From assembly GCA_900751695.1 (NCBI GenBank), contig CAADSS010000084.1, positions 1 to 41,215 of the forward strand: DNA of 41,215 bases. Reading direction: 5' to 3'. Below are positions 35,412 through 41,215 of the stretch, piece after piece. The translations under genes and the position numbers were made by a program. The DNA is from an uncultured Collinsella sp. GTDB taxonomy: Bacteria; Actinomycetota; Coriobacteriia; Coriobacteriales; Coriobacteriaceae. The stretch's first letter is position 1. Each line of letters opens with the position of its first letter. The notes under the pieces were generated by a model. The model had not been told where the DNA came from. It saw only the letters and a program-made list of their open reading frames with translations, and did not search any database.

Positions 35412-35981
35412 ATGGCAGACGAGAAGAAAATCAGGGAGATCTACGGCGTGAAGTCCGTCCTCGATGAGGCCGCCGAGCGGATCGAGGCGACGTGGCGGGA
35501 GAAGCTGCTGCGCGAGACGGGCGACCTCAGGACCGAGAACGCGTTGCTCAGGGCCCAGCTCGACGAATTCAACCGCAAGCTCGTCGAGGCGAGAAACCGG
35601 AACGAAAGACTTGAGGCCGACTGCAATGAGCGGATCGCCTTCATCGAGGAGAAGTTTGAACTCGATACCGCGAGCCTCGAGCTCGAGAACAACGAGCTTC
35701 ATGCCGCGAGTGTCAGATACCTCGCCGATGCCAGGAAGCTCGACAGGCAGGTCGTCCAGCTCCATGCCGAGGCCGTGGCCATGGTCGCTGAGATCGAGCG
35801 CCTGCGCGGCGAGCGTGATGCCGCGCTGAAAGCCCAAGCCGAGTTGAACGACGCACTCCTGGCCCAGCGCGACCTGATGGCCGAGGTCGTCGCCCTCAAG
35901 GACCGCCTCGCTGCAACCGAGCAGCGGGCGGCCGTGGCCGAGGCCAAGGTTGAGGTCATGACCCAGATGAAGGACGAGTAG
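35412..35981 (+). CDS. Coiled-coil protein, 189 aa
   Basis: ATG at 35412 with GGAG about 9 bases upstream. Nearly the whole sequence is alpha-helical heptads of Glu, Leu, Ala, Arg and Lys (for example LRTENALLRAQLDEFNRKLV and AEIERLRGERDAALKAQAEL). No Pro, almost no aromatic residues, one Cys, no signal peptide. It may form a long parallel dimer. Function not recognisable; coiled coils of this type occur in mobile elements and phages. GC content is much higher than in the integrase gene, as in the phosphoesterase genes that follow. Confidence 0.75.
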   Translation: MADEKKIREIYGVKSVLDEAAERIEATWREKLLRETGDLRTENALLRAQLDEFNRKLVEARNRNERLEADCNERIAFIEEKFELDTASLELENNELHAASVRYLADARKLDRQVVQLHAEAVAMVAEIERLRGERDAALKAQAELNDALLAQRDLMAEVVALKDRLAATEQRAAVAEAKVEVMTQMKDE

Positions 35982-36023
35982 CCCCGCGTTTCTCCTGTCA
36001 GGTTGCTGATTTCTAGGAATCTT

Positions 36024-36761
36024 CTAGAGCGCTTCCAGAAGGTTCCTAGAACCGGGCGCAGTATCTTCAATCGGCACGATGTCTCGGTAGATCAGGCGAT
36101 GTCTGTCGTCGCGCCATTCGTCGCCGTGATAATGTCCGAAGAACCAGGCTCGGTAGCCGAGCCGGCCGTCGAGCTCGGCAAGGAATCGCTGAAGTCGATC
36201 GCCCCGATACTCGCGTCCGCGCTCGCGGCACAGCTTCTCTGCCAGAGCAGCAGGGGCCTCATGCGTCACCACGTAATCGACCCTCCAGCCTACGCGGTTG
36301 AGCAAGGCGCGGCAGTGGTCCATCTCCTCCTCGCTCGGCATCTCCTCGGGCCACCAGCTCCTCCCCTCCCTGCGATACTGCCTGTCGTTGCTCGCGGCGC
36401 CGCCCATGGCAAGGACCGTGAGCCCGCCGATGTCGAACACCTCTCCACGCATCAGGTGCAGCACGCGCGGTCGCGCCTCATGGACGAGCCCGCCGTTCCA
36501 CTCCCGCACCGGCAGCTCAGCCAGGGCGTGGTGGTTCTCATGATTGCCGTCCACGAAACACGTGGTCCACGGCTTCGACTCGAACCAGTCAAGCCAGTAT
36601 TTCTCGGCGTTGGATCCATCCCAGACAAAGCCGAAGTCGCCGGCCACGATCACCACGTCATCGCGCGTCAGAGTCCGGCCCAGCGGCCAATTCTTGAAGG
36701 CAAACCGGCTGGACCCGTGCTCGGCCCTGCCGTGCACGTCGCCCGTCACATAGATAGCCAT
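36024..36761 (-). CDS. Metallophosphoesterase (third gene of a coupled trio)
   Basis: 245 aa. Start ATG shares a base with the TGA of the upstream gene (TGATG). Calcineurin-like motifs: GDVHG (7-11), GDFG (41-44), GNHE (72-75), THEA near 172 and GHYH near 213, so all metal ligands are present. It is a close paralogue of the preceding protein through its entire length (MAIYVTGDVHG versus MTVYVTGDIHG; MRGEVF, MGGA and SWWP blocks shared). Substrate unknown: such enzymes cleave nucleotides, phosphoproteins or RNA ends. Confidence 0.92.
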   Translation of the reverse strand: MAIYVTGDVHGRAEHGSSRFAFKNWPLGRTLTRDDVVIVAGDFGFVWDGSNAEKYWLDWFESKPWTTCFVDGNHENHHALAELPVREWNGGLVHEARPRVLHLMRGEVFDIGGLTVLAMGGAASNDRQYRREGRSWWPEEMPSEEEMDHCRALLNRVGWRVDYVVTHEAPAALAEKLCRERGREYRGDRLQRFLAELDGRLGYRAWFFGHYHGDEWRDDRHRLIYRDIVPIEDTAPGSRNLLEAL

Positions 36762-37486
36762 CAGTACGCACCCCACGGCAGGAGTTTGTCCCCGAGCCTC
36801 ACGATCCGGTCATACAGCACCGTGTGCCGTTCGTCCGGATTGCCGTCTCGGTGAAAATGTCCGTAATACCAGCGCTTGTAGTCCAGACGATCCTCGAGCT
36901 CGTCGAGGAATCCGGTCAGCCGGTCCACATCCGGGCGTTCCCAGCCTGGGTCCGGGTAGAGCGTCGGCGAGAGCATGCGCGTCGAGCAGGTATGGGTGAT
37001 GACGCAGTCGACCTTCCAGGCGACCTCGTCGAGCCTTGCCCGTGCGGCATCGAAATCGCGCTCGTCCGGCAGCTCCTGCGGCCACCACGAGCTGTACGGG
37101 ATGCGGTACGCCCTGTCGACGCTCGTCGCCCCGCCCATGGTGAAGACCGTCTTCCCGCCGAGCTCGAAGACCTCCCCGCGCATGAGGCGGCGGATGGACG
37201 AAGTATCCGACAGGCGCTGCGTCAGCCCGCCGTGCCACGGCTCCATGGGGCGCTCCGCCCAGTGGTCGAAGCGCTCGTGGTTGCCGTCGACGAAGAGAAC
37301 CGTGTAGGGGCGCGACTCCATCCAGGCGATGTCGGCGCATTCCTCGGCAGAGAAGTCCCACGGAAAGCCAAAGTCGCCGGCAACGATGAGATAGTCGTCG
37401 CTGGTAAGACTGTCGCCGAGCTCCCAGTCGCGGAGCTTTTGCATGTCGAGCCCACCGTGGATGTCGCCTGTCACATAGACCGTCAT
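36761..37486 (-). CDS. Metallophosphoesterase (second gene of the trio)
   Basis: 241 aa. ATGA overlap with the upstream gene (37483-37486). Motifs GDIHG (7-11), GDFG (37-40), GNHE (68-71), THTCS and GHFH. Full calcineurin-like active site. Paralogue of the 36024-36761 protein, so a gene duplication is likely. The two copies still differ at many positions, which argues for distinct targets or old duplication. Confidence 0.92.
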   Translation of the reverse strand: MTVYVTGDIHGGLDMQKLRDWELGDSLTSDDYLIVAGDFGFPWDFSAEECADIAWMESRPYTVLFVDGNHERFDHWAERPMEPWHGGLTQRLSDTSSIRRLMRGEVFELGGKTVFTMGGATSVDRAYRIPYSSWWPQELPDERDFDAARARLDEVAWKVDCVITHTCSTRMLSPTLYPDPGWERPDVDRLTGFLDELEDRLDYKRWYYGHFHRDGNPDERHTVLYDRIVRLGDKLLPWGAY

Positions 37487-38121
37487 CGGATCGCCTCTTT
37501 CCGCTTGTAAGCCGCCAGCTCGCGTTCGACCTGCCTGTCACCGGTCTCGTTGACCCACCAGGGCCATTTCACCCGGCCGCACGGCTCGTCGACCCCGGCG
37601 AACCATTCCCTCAGCCCGTCGAGGCTCACCGGGGAGTGCCCGTTGGCATCGCAGCCCACGTCGTAGCGCAGGAGCCCCTGCTTGCGGTTGAACTCGTTGT
37701 ACGCGCCGCCGCTGCTGTGGATGTGCCCGTGGAGGTGCCACGATCCATGGCTCATGCCCTGCCAGTCGGCCATGGGGTAATGGCACAGGACGATCTTCTG
37801 CCCGTCGATCTTGAGCACGCAGATCGGCGGTTCCACGGTGAACGCGCCCGCGACCGCCGGCTGGGTCCAGTCCTTGTCATGGTTTCCCGGGACGAGGTGG
37901 ATGCGCCTGCAGGCGATCCGCTTGCGCAGCCCGTATGCGTCCTGGGCGGTCATCTTGAATGAGAAATCCCCCAGGATGTAGAGCTCGTCATCCACGGCGA
38001 CCCTGCCGTTGATGTTGTCGACGATGGCATCGTTCATCTGCCAAATCGTCTCCCACGGCCGGTCCGTGAACTTCAGGACGTTCTCGTGCCCGAAGTGCGT
38101 GTCACTGGTGAACCAGATCAT
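37483..38121 (-). CDS. Metallophosphoesterase, DTHFGH type (first gene of the trio)
   Basis: 212 aa. ATG at 38121 with AAGGAG 8 bases upstream; the frame continues to 38214 but without similarity. Motifs: SDTHFGHENV (6-15), GDFS (51-54), GNHD (79-82), LCHYPM near 110 and HGHIH near 128. This is the phage/element type of single-domain phosphoesterase and only distantly related to the two downstream. It leads a three-gene translationally coupled operon behind an attenuator-like hairpin. Confidence 0.93.
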   Translation of the reverse strand: MIWFTSDTHFGHENVLKFTDRPWETIWQMNDAIVDNINGRVAVDDELYILGDFSFKMTAQDAYGLRKRIACRRIHLVPGNHDKDWTQPAVAGAFTVEPPICVLKIDGQKIVLCHYPMADWQGMSHGSWHLHGHIHSSGGAYNEFNRKQGLLRYDVGCDANGHSPVSLDGLREWFAGVDEPCGRVKWPWWVNETGDRQVERELAAYKRKEAIR

Positions 38122-38145
38122 ATTTATGTCTCCTTTTATCGCTAA

Positions 38146-38178
38146 AAAACGTTCTCCTTCGAGGTCAGGAGACGTTTT
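38146..38178 (-). terminator. Hairpin in the leader of the phosphoesterase operon
   Basis: AAAACGTTCTCC (38146-38157) pairs with GGAGACGTTTT (38168-38178) with one bulged base. Read on the minus strand the stem ends in ACGTTTTTTAG, a U tract, 14 bases before the ribosome-binding site. It can end an upstream minus-strand transcript or act as attenuator. Confidence 0.65.
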
Positions 38179-38309
38179 ATGAGCGACATGAGGTGCATAT
38201 CCCTCATGTTTCATACTCCAATCTGCCGGATTTGCCCAACTAAAAGTTTACGCCCACGAGCGAACAGGATTTGATTTTTGAAATATGGACGAATTCCTCG
38301 TCAGGAGGG

Positions 38310-38315
38310 TAAAAT
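38310..38315 (+). promoter_or_regulatory. Putative promoter of a small plus-strand RNA
   Basis: TGGACG (38286-38291, four of six matches to the -35 consensus) and TAAAAT (38310-38315) with an 18-bp spacer. Transcription would start near 38322 and run into the terminator at 38378-38408. Confidence 0.4.
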
Positions 38316-38321
38316 AATGCC

Positions 38322-38408
38322 GACGGCAGCCCAAGTTGTAGTGAGCTGGGCAGAGCCGTTGCTTAACGAAGTTAGGTCATCGTCTTAGCGACGGTGGCCT
38401 TTCTTTTT
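38322..38408 (+). ncRNA. Candidate antisense RNA (antitoxin) opposite the 41-aa peptide gene
   Basis: No reading frame with a ribosome site is seen. The end is defined by GGTCATCGTC (38375-38384) pairing with GACGGTGGCC (38390-38399) through two G-U pairs, followed by TTTCTTTTT (38400-38408). The terminator stem and tail overlap the last codons of the minus-strand peptide gene, so the RNA is complementary to the 3' end of its mRNA over about 24 nt plus any mRNA past the stop. Start and existence of the RNA are predictions. Confidence 0.45.
38375..38408 (+). terminator. Rho-independent terminator on the plus strand inside the peptide gene's 3' end
   Basis: Ten-base-pair stem (38375-38384 with 38390-38399, two G-U wobbles), 5-nt loop TTAGC, tail TTTCTTTTT. 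It has no annotated plus-strand gene upstream to serve, which points to a small RNA. Confidence 0.7.
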
Positions 38409-38510
38409 GGGCTTCGAACCCTGCTTAAGTGCCTTGGAAAGGCCGACAAGGGCCGTGAGGAGCGAGACCATAGCGGTCAGGAGCTTCACGGACTCAGTGA
38501 AATCGGTCAT
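38385..38510 (-). CDS. 41-aa amphipathic peptide, toxin-like
   Basis: A very good ribosome site, GGGAGGTGATG, ends 5 bases before the ATG at 38510, and the frame closes with TAA at 38385-38387. The peptide starts MTDFTESVKLLTAM, continues as an amphipathic helix (VSLLTALVGLSKALKQ) and ends in a strongly basic tail (GSKPKKKGHRR). This is the design of small type I toxins and holin-like peptides: one hydrophobic helix, charged C-terminus. A minus-strand -10 box TAGAAT (38579-38574) lies 64 bases upstream of the start. A terminator-bearing plus-strand RNA overlaps its 3' end. It could instead be a harmless regulatory peptide. Confidence 0.65.
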   Translation of the reverse strand: MTDFTESVKLLTAMVSLLTALVGLSKALKQGSKPKKKGHRR

Positions 38511-38573
38511 GGGCATCACCTCCCATCGGATGGAGGGCTCTGCCCGGCACGAGGACTGCCGCCAGCAAGGACG

Positions 38574-38579
38574 ATTCTA
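38574..38579 (-). promoter_or_regulatory. -10 box of the 41-aa peptide gene
   Basis: TAGAAT on the minus strand, preceded by TGA (TGATAGAAT). A TTGATC lies 21 bp further upstream, too far for an ideal -35. The resulting leader would be about 57 nt and contain GGGCAGAGCC, a sequence that also occurs in the plus-strand RNA. Confidence 0.4.
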
Positions 38580-38606
38580 TCAGAGCGGCTGACTCCCGCC
38601 GATCAA

Positions 38607-38643
38607 TTCATACTCCTCACCCTCGCCGAATTACGAGTATGAA
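38607..38643. terminator. Inverted repeat after the relaxase gene
   Basis: TTCATACTC (38607-38615) and GAGTATGAA (38635-38643) are perfectly complementary across 19 nt. Located 55 bases past the relaxase stop, upstream of the peptide gene on the same strand; weak terminator or operator. Confidence 0.4.
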
Positions 38644-38697
38644 AGAATCAGCACTGGATGGCAGCGCGCTAGGGCACCGACGATAGGCTTTCCAAAA

Positions 38698-39897
38698 CTA
38701 GCGAGGCGTGTCTCCACGAGCGTAATCGCCTCGGTCGACCGCGCGATCGACCTGCGGCGAGATGTCGATGTTGCCACCATGGGCTCGGCCTGCGGCGCGA
38801 ACGCGGTCATCGCCAGCATCGGGAACGCCGCCGGCGTAACGGTTGCGAATCTCCCTTGCGTAACCGCGCCGGGCAAGAAGCTCATCACGAACCGCCGGAT
38901 CCTCGAGCAGATCTTCATCGCACTTCGGTGCGATGAACTTAGGGAAGAGATTGTAGGCGACGCCCTTGCTCGCCTTTGCCTGCTCGACCCACGCCGAATA
39001 CGCTTTCTTAAGCCGTTGAATGTAAATCTCGCAACGCCTCTCATAAGGAAGGGCTCGCTCGGCTTCCAACACGTTATTTTTAAAGGCCGCTTCAAGTTGC
39101 TTGACCGCAAACCGCCCGTCAAGACGGGTCAGGTTGAAAGTGCACTTCGGATTGCCGGCCTCTTTGATATCGAGATCTGTCGCATAGACTCGATTGTTCT
39201 TGATGAAAATGTCTACGCCCCATGAGGCAAGTAGCTTTTTGAATTGCTCCATATTCTTTACGCGACCTTCGTCAATCGCAATATGGATCAGCTCACGCAG
39301 ATTGTTTTTATAACTGTACTCACCACGATCGACAATCTCCTTTTCAATATCGCGCGGCTGTCGATCTCGAATCTTCGAATTCTTCTTTCCCTTTTCGAGC
39401 TGAGCGAGATTCCAGGCCTCGTCCATTTCACGAACCCATGCAGCGCGTTCGTACTTTCCCTTGCGACCGCCGATGTCGCAACGCTTGCCGGTATCAAGGT
39501 TTGTCCGGTTGATTGCCATATGGACCGCGAACCGTTTTCCCGCTTTGTCGCTCTCCTCGTGCAGCGCGAGAATCACCTGTTGATGCGGATAGTGCTTCGC
39601 AAGCCATTGCTCCGCGTAGGCCAGACATGCATCGGGGGTCATCTTGCCTCCGTTGCATGAGCATTCTTCCGGAAGAAACGCGAGGATCTGGTGTAGCAGG
39701 ATTACGTTTTTGGCTCCGGCTCTCGACGGCTTGTCGTGATGGAAAACCTTTCTGGTTCTATCCATTTTCGAAAACCAGTGGTCGCTCCATTCGATGTTCC
39801 AGCCACCACGCACAATCGCATCTTTTCCGTTGATGTATTTACGGACATTCTTTGCGTAGCGCTCGCTCGATACACTTTTCTGTTTGATAACAGTCAC
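38698..39897 (-). CDS. MobA/VirD2-type relaxase (MOBP-like)
   Basis: 399 aa, GTG start overlapping the mobC stop (GTGA). The N-terminal relaxase domain has tyrosines near 14 and 21 (candidate nicking residues), the motif ALHEESDKAGKRFAVHMAINRTN (about 110-135) and TGKRCDIGGRKGKYE, which align with the MOBP pattern HxD...HxHxVIN..N..TG. The first histidine of the HxH pair is Ala here. A helical region with ERALPYERRCEIYIQRLKKAY follows, and a Gly/Arg/Asp-rich tail. It should nick oriT and pilot the strand during mobilisation by another element's transfer machine. No coupling protein or mating-pore gene is present in the window. Confidence 0.88.
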   Translation of the reverse strand: MTVIKQKSVSSERYAKNVRKYINGKDAIVRGGWNIEWSDHWFSKMDRTRKVFHHDKPSRAGAKNVILLHQILAFLPEECSCNGGKMTPDACLAYAEQWLAKHYPHQQVILALHEESDKAGKRFAVHMAINRTNLDTGKRCDIGGRKGKYERAAWVREMDEAWNLAQLEKGKKNSKIRDRQPRDIEKEIVDRGEYSYKNNLRELIHIAIDEGRVKNMEQFKKLLASWGVDIFIKNNRVYATDLDIKEAGNPKCTFNLTRLDGRFAVKQLEAAFKNNVLEAERALPYERRCEIYIQRLKKAYSAWVEQAKASKGVAYNLFPKFIAPKCDEDLLEDPAVRDELLARRGYAREIRNRYAGGVPDAGDDRVRAAGRAHGGNIDISPQVDRAVDRGDYARGDTPR

Positions 39898-40427
39898 TTC
39901 ACATCACCACCGACGAAATAGCGCTTTTCGAGCTCGTCGATGAAACGGTCTAGCTTACGCCCAACTTGATAAACCTTCTCAAGTGTTCGAAAAACAGCTT
40001 TCTCGTTGTACGCGGGAAGCCCTTGGGCGTTCACAAAATACATCAGCTGATTGAGGTTTGTTCCTTCCTTCAAGAGCTCGTGATAGATTTTGTCGATCGA
40101 CGCCCGATCGACATCGATTTTCTCGACATGCCCTTTGAGCAGTACGCGACGAGCATACGCACTGACAGTCATATCGAGGGAATCAGCATTGCTTTCGATT
40201 TTTCTTTTTTCTTCCGGCGAGACCCGGACGTGAATGTCATCGGTTCGGGATTTTTGATCAGCGATTTCCGCAAGACCAAAATCGATATCGAGATCGTCGG
40301 CATTGCACAAAACGAAACGTATGAGTTCCGCCTCGCTCATCTCATGTCGCTTTGCGATTGCAGCGATGGCTTTCTTCTCGTCATTTGAAAGAGACGCCTT
40401 GACGGTGTGCGGGCGGAGCCTACTCAT
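39894..40427 (-). CDS. MobC-type relaxosome accessory protein
   Basis: 177 aa. GGAGG lies 5 bases before the ATG. The N-terminus (VKASLSNDEKKAIAAIAKRHEMSEAELIRFVL) and the middle (HVRVSPEEKRKIESNADSLDMTVSAYARRVLLKG) are two ribbon-helix-helix-like repeats typical of MobC/BmgB proteins, so it may hold two DNA-binding units in one chain. The C-terminus (ELLKEGTNLNQLMYFVNAQGLP) is the MobC signature. It should bind oriT next to the relaxase. Translationally coupled to the relaxase gene. Confidence 0.9.
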   Translation of the reverse strand: MSRLRPHTVKASLSNDEKKAIAAIAKRHEMSEAELIRFVLCNADDLDIDFGLAEIADQKSRTDDIHVRVSPEEKRKIESNADSLDMTVSAYARRVLLKGHVEKIDVDRASIDKIYHELLKEGTNLNQLMYFVNAQGLPAYNEKAVFRTLEKVYQVGRKLDRFIDELEKRYFVGGDVK

Positions 40428-40451
40428 GATTCCTCCGGAAAACGAATCAGC

Positions 40452-40749
40452 GATCGGAGAGGCCTCCGATCAAAACCTGCTATGCGATTCGCTTTCCTTT
40501 GATGAGGAACGACTGGCGTCGTTCCAATGAAGAATCGTCTCCGCGATTCTTCATCGCGAAGTTTCAACTTCGCAACAACCTTATCGCCGTAGCAGGCGAT
40601 AAGCAAGGTCTGTGGCGTGGTGTTTTCGGGGTCCGGATGGGCCCACAAAAATGCCACCCACAGTCATCTTGCAATCACCGGAACGGCGATTGGGCGGAGC
40701 GTAGCGTAGACACGAAATGAGAGGCCTCGTTTCGAGCGAAAGGCTTCGC
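40452..40749. repeat. Array of nine closely spaced hairpins, four with AGGC or TGGC tetraloops
   Basis: Perfect or near-perfect stems: GATCGGAG-AGGC-CTCCGATC; GGAACGAC-TGGC-GTCGTTCC; TGAAGAATCG with CGATTCTTCA; GCGAAGTT-TC-AACTTCGC; CTTATCGCC with GGCGATAAG; CTGTGGCGTGG with CCACCCACAG; CAATCACCG with CGGCGATTG; CGAAATGAG-AGGC-CTCGTTTCG; GCGAA-AGGC-TTCGC. Stem sequences differ while the AGGC loop recurs. Confidence 0.85.
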
Positions 40750-40783
40750 GGTGTCGTAGTGTCAGCGGAGACCGTGAGCGGAA

Positions 40784-40884
40784 GCGAATTTTTAACGCGA
40801 AGGATGCTGAGTGTTAGAAATTCGCTGTAGCGAGAGCGGAGCGGTAATGTGAATGCGAGGGATGCCGAGTTTTTGCATTACCGC
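40784..40884. repeat. Two hairpins carrying the same 16-nt loop sequence
   Basis: Stem GCGAATTTTTAAC (40784-40796) / GTTAGAAATTCGC (40813-40825) encloses GCGAAGGATGCTGAGT. Stem GCGGTAATG (40841-40849) / CATTACCGC (40876-40884) encloses GCGAGGGATGCCGAGT (40855-40870). The loops match at 14 of 16 positions although the stems are unrelated. Confidence 0.85.
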
Positions 40885-41042
40885 GCAGCGGACTCCGGGC
40901 GAGGGCTGGAGCAAGTTGACGGAAGACCTTACCGATTTGCGGAAGGTTTTACCCGAAGCATCCGGCACCGCCGGATTCTTTTGGAACGGCCTCTCGTTTG
41001 ATTGCTTTCCTATCGCTTGCTCCCAGACTGGGCGTCTAAAAA

Positions 41043-41061
41043 GGCGGCCGAACCGGCCGCC
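41043..41061 (-). terminator. Rho-independent terminator of the gene entering from the right
   Basis: GGCGGCCG (41043-41050) pairs perfectly with CGGCCGCC (41054-41061), loop of 3. On the minus strand the stem is followed by TTTTTAG. It lies 51 bases past the stop of the partial minus-strand gene at 41113. Confidence 0.9.
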
Positions 41062-41112
41062 CACAAATAAATAAACATTTACCGAATGTAAGAGAAGGGG
41101 AACGAATGTCCA

Positions 41113-41215
41113 TTACTCCCAGTGACCGGCGACGTCGACAACCCAATGCTGTCCCGTAGCCTGCTGTTCAGAATGTCCCTGGTCCCCACACGTGGTATCC
41201 GAATCATTGATTGCA
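41113..41215 (-). CDS. C-terminal end of a protein entering from the right (partial)
   Basis: The minus-strand frame is open from the window edge to TAA at 41115-41113, followed by a strong terminator. The visible 33 residues are hydrophilic and end in QHWVVDVAGHWE, with a single Cys (DTTCGDQGH). Such His/Trp-containing ends occur in surface proteins whose last repeats carry W...V.D.A.W.E patterns, but the piece is too short to name. The start is beyond the window. Confidence 0.6.
   Translation of the reverse strand, partial: AINDSDTTCGDQGHSEQQATGQHWVVDVAGHWE

Larger units (their letters stand above)
40428..41112. other. Hairpin-dense non-coding region upstream of mobC, probable oriT
   Basis: No gene supported; open frames here are crossed by inverted repeats. 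Hairpins in order: 40452-40471, 40506-40525, 40528-40553, 40556-40573, 40580-40603, 40610-40663 (imperfect), 40673-40691, 40713-40734, 40736-40749, 40784-40825, 40841-40884, 40926-40947, 40960-40976, and the terminator 41043-41061. Position directly upstream of mobC-relaxase on the same strand fits an origin of transfer and the mob promoter. No known nic sequence was recognised. Confidence 0.65.

Noticed and set aside
40452..40884. CRISPR array or integron attC array
   Set aside because: Stem sequences are not repeated and no spacers or gene cassettes lie between the hairpins. There is no integron integrase in the window.
40792..41064. 90-aa minus-strand frame and 73-aa plus-strand frames in the hairpin region
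   Set aside because: They run across several inverted repeats and the terminator; no ribosome-binding sites and biased composition.
32615..41215. Complete self-transmissible conjugative element
   Set aside because: Relaxase and MobC are present, but no coupling ATPase, VirB4-like ATPase or mating-channel protein is seen. The right end is outside the window, so this cannot be excluded fully.

Overview
The window looks like chromosome of a Coriobacteriia member, most like Collinsella, with an integrated mobile element at its right end. This rests on gene content read by eye: an actinobacterial fhaA-fhaB-PP2C-SEDS/PBP-pknB cluster, pyruvate:ferredoxin oxidoreductase of an anaerobe, a polytopic LuxR-type regulator, and GC-rich coding sequence. 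No database search was possible.

Layout of the chromosomal part. 1-728: tail of a cyclophilin-like protein and an unknown 174-aa protein. 872-2331: AT-richer insert with a DUF4143 ATPase behind three ~33-bp repeats. 2393-2692: hairpins and a strong terminator between converging genes. 2703-6242 (-): nifJ. 6722-10410 (-): a translationally coupled operon of a membrane-anchored Gly/Ser-rich protein, a protein kinase with membrane domain, and an FHA protein. 10654-11584 (-): ybaB-recR. 11925-12398 (+): small membrane protein. 12420-14840 (-): dnaX, divergent from a YcxB-like membrane protein. 15756-21597 (-): tandem-HTH membrane LuxR regulator, small secreted four-cysteine protein, two ABC permeases, ABC ATPase and a lipoprotein-size exported protein; this reads as one secretion/immunity-type module. 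21740-21877: five alternating copies of a 14-bp motif. 22039-32204 (+): kinase with membrane domain (HLD loop), FhaA, FhaB, PP2C phosphatase, a single-chain SEDS glycosyltransferase-transpeptidase fusion, and PknB with four PASTA domains. These genes together form a phosphorylation-controlled cell wall synthesis and division module.

Mobile element. From about 32615 a 45-nt 3' half of a tRNA-Arg(CCU)-like gene marks an attachment site, embedded in 130-bp units that carry further tRNA 3' ends. It is followed by a tyrosine integrase (32852-34099), a small excisionase-like HTH protein, a RepL-like winged-helix protein, structured DNA, a coiled-coil protein, three coupled metallophosphoesterases, a 41-aa amphipathic peptide facing a convergent candidate antisense RNA (possible type I toxin-antitoxin), a MobP-type relaxase with MobC, and about 600 bp of closely packed hairpins that probably hold oriT. 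No conjugation ATPase or mating-channel gene is seen, so an integrative mobilizable element is the best reading, but its right end is outside the window; a last partial gene enters from the right at 41113.

The most interesting items are the candidate toxin-antitoxin locus (38322-38579), the hairpin array with recurring AGGC tetraloops (40452-40749), the two large hairpins with the same 16-nt loop (40784-40884), the tRNA-derived 130-bp units (32306-32659), the tandem membrane LuxR regulator with its secretion locus, the alternating-motif repeat, and the SEDS-PBP fusion.
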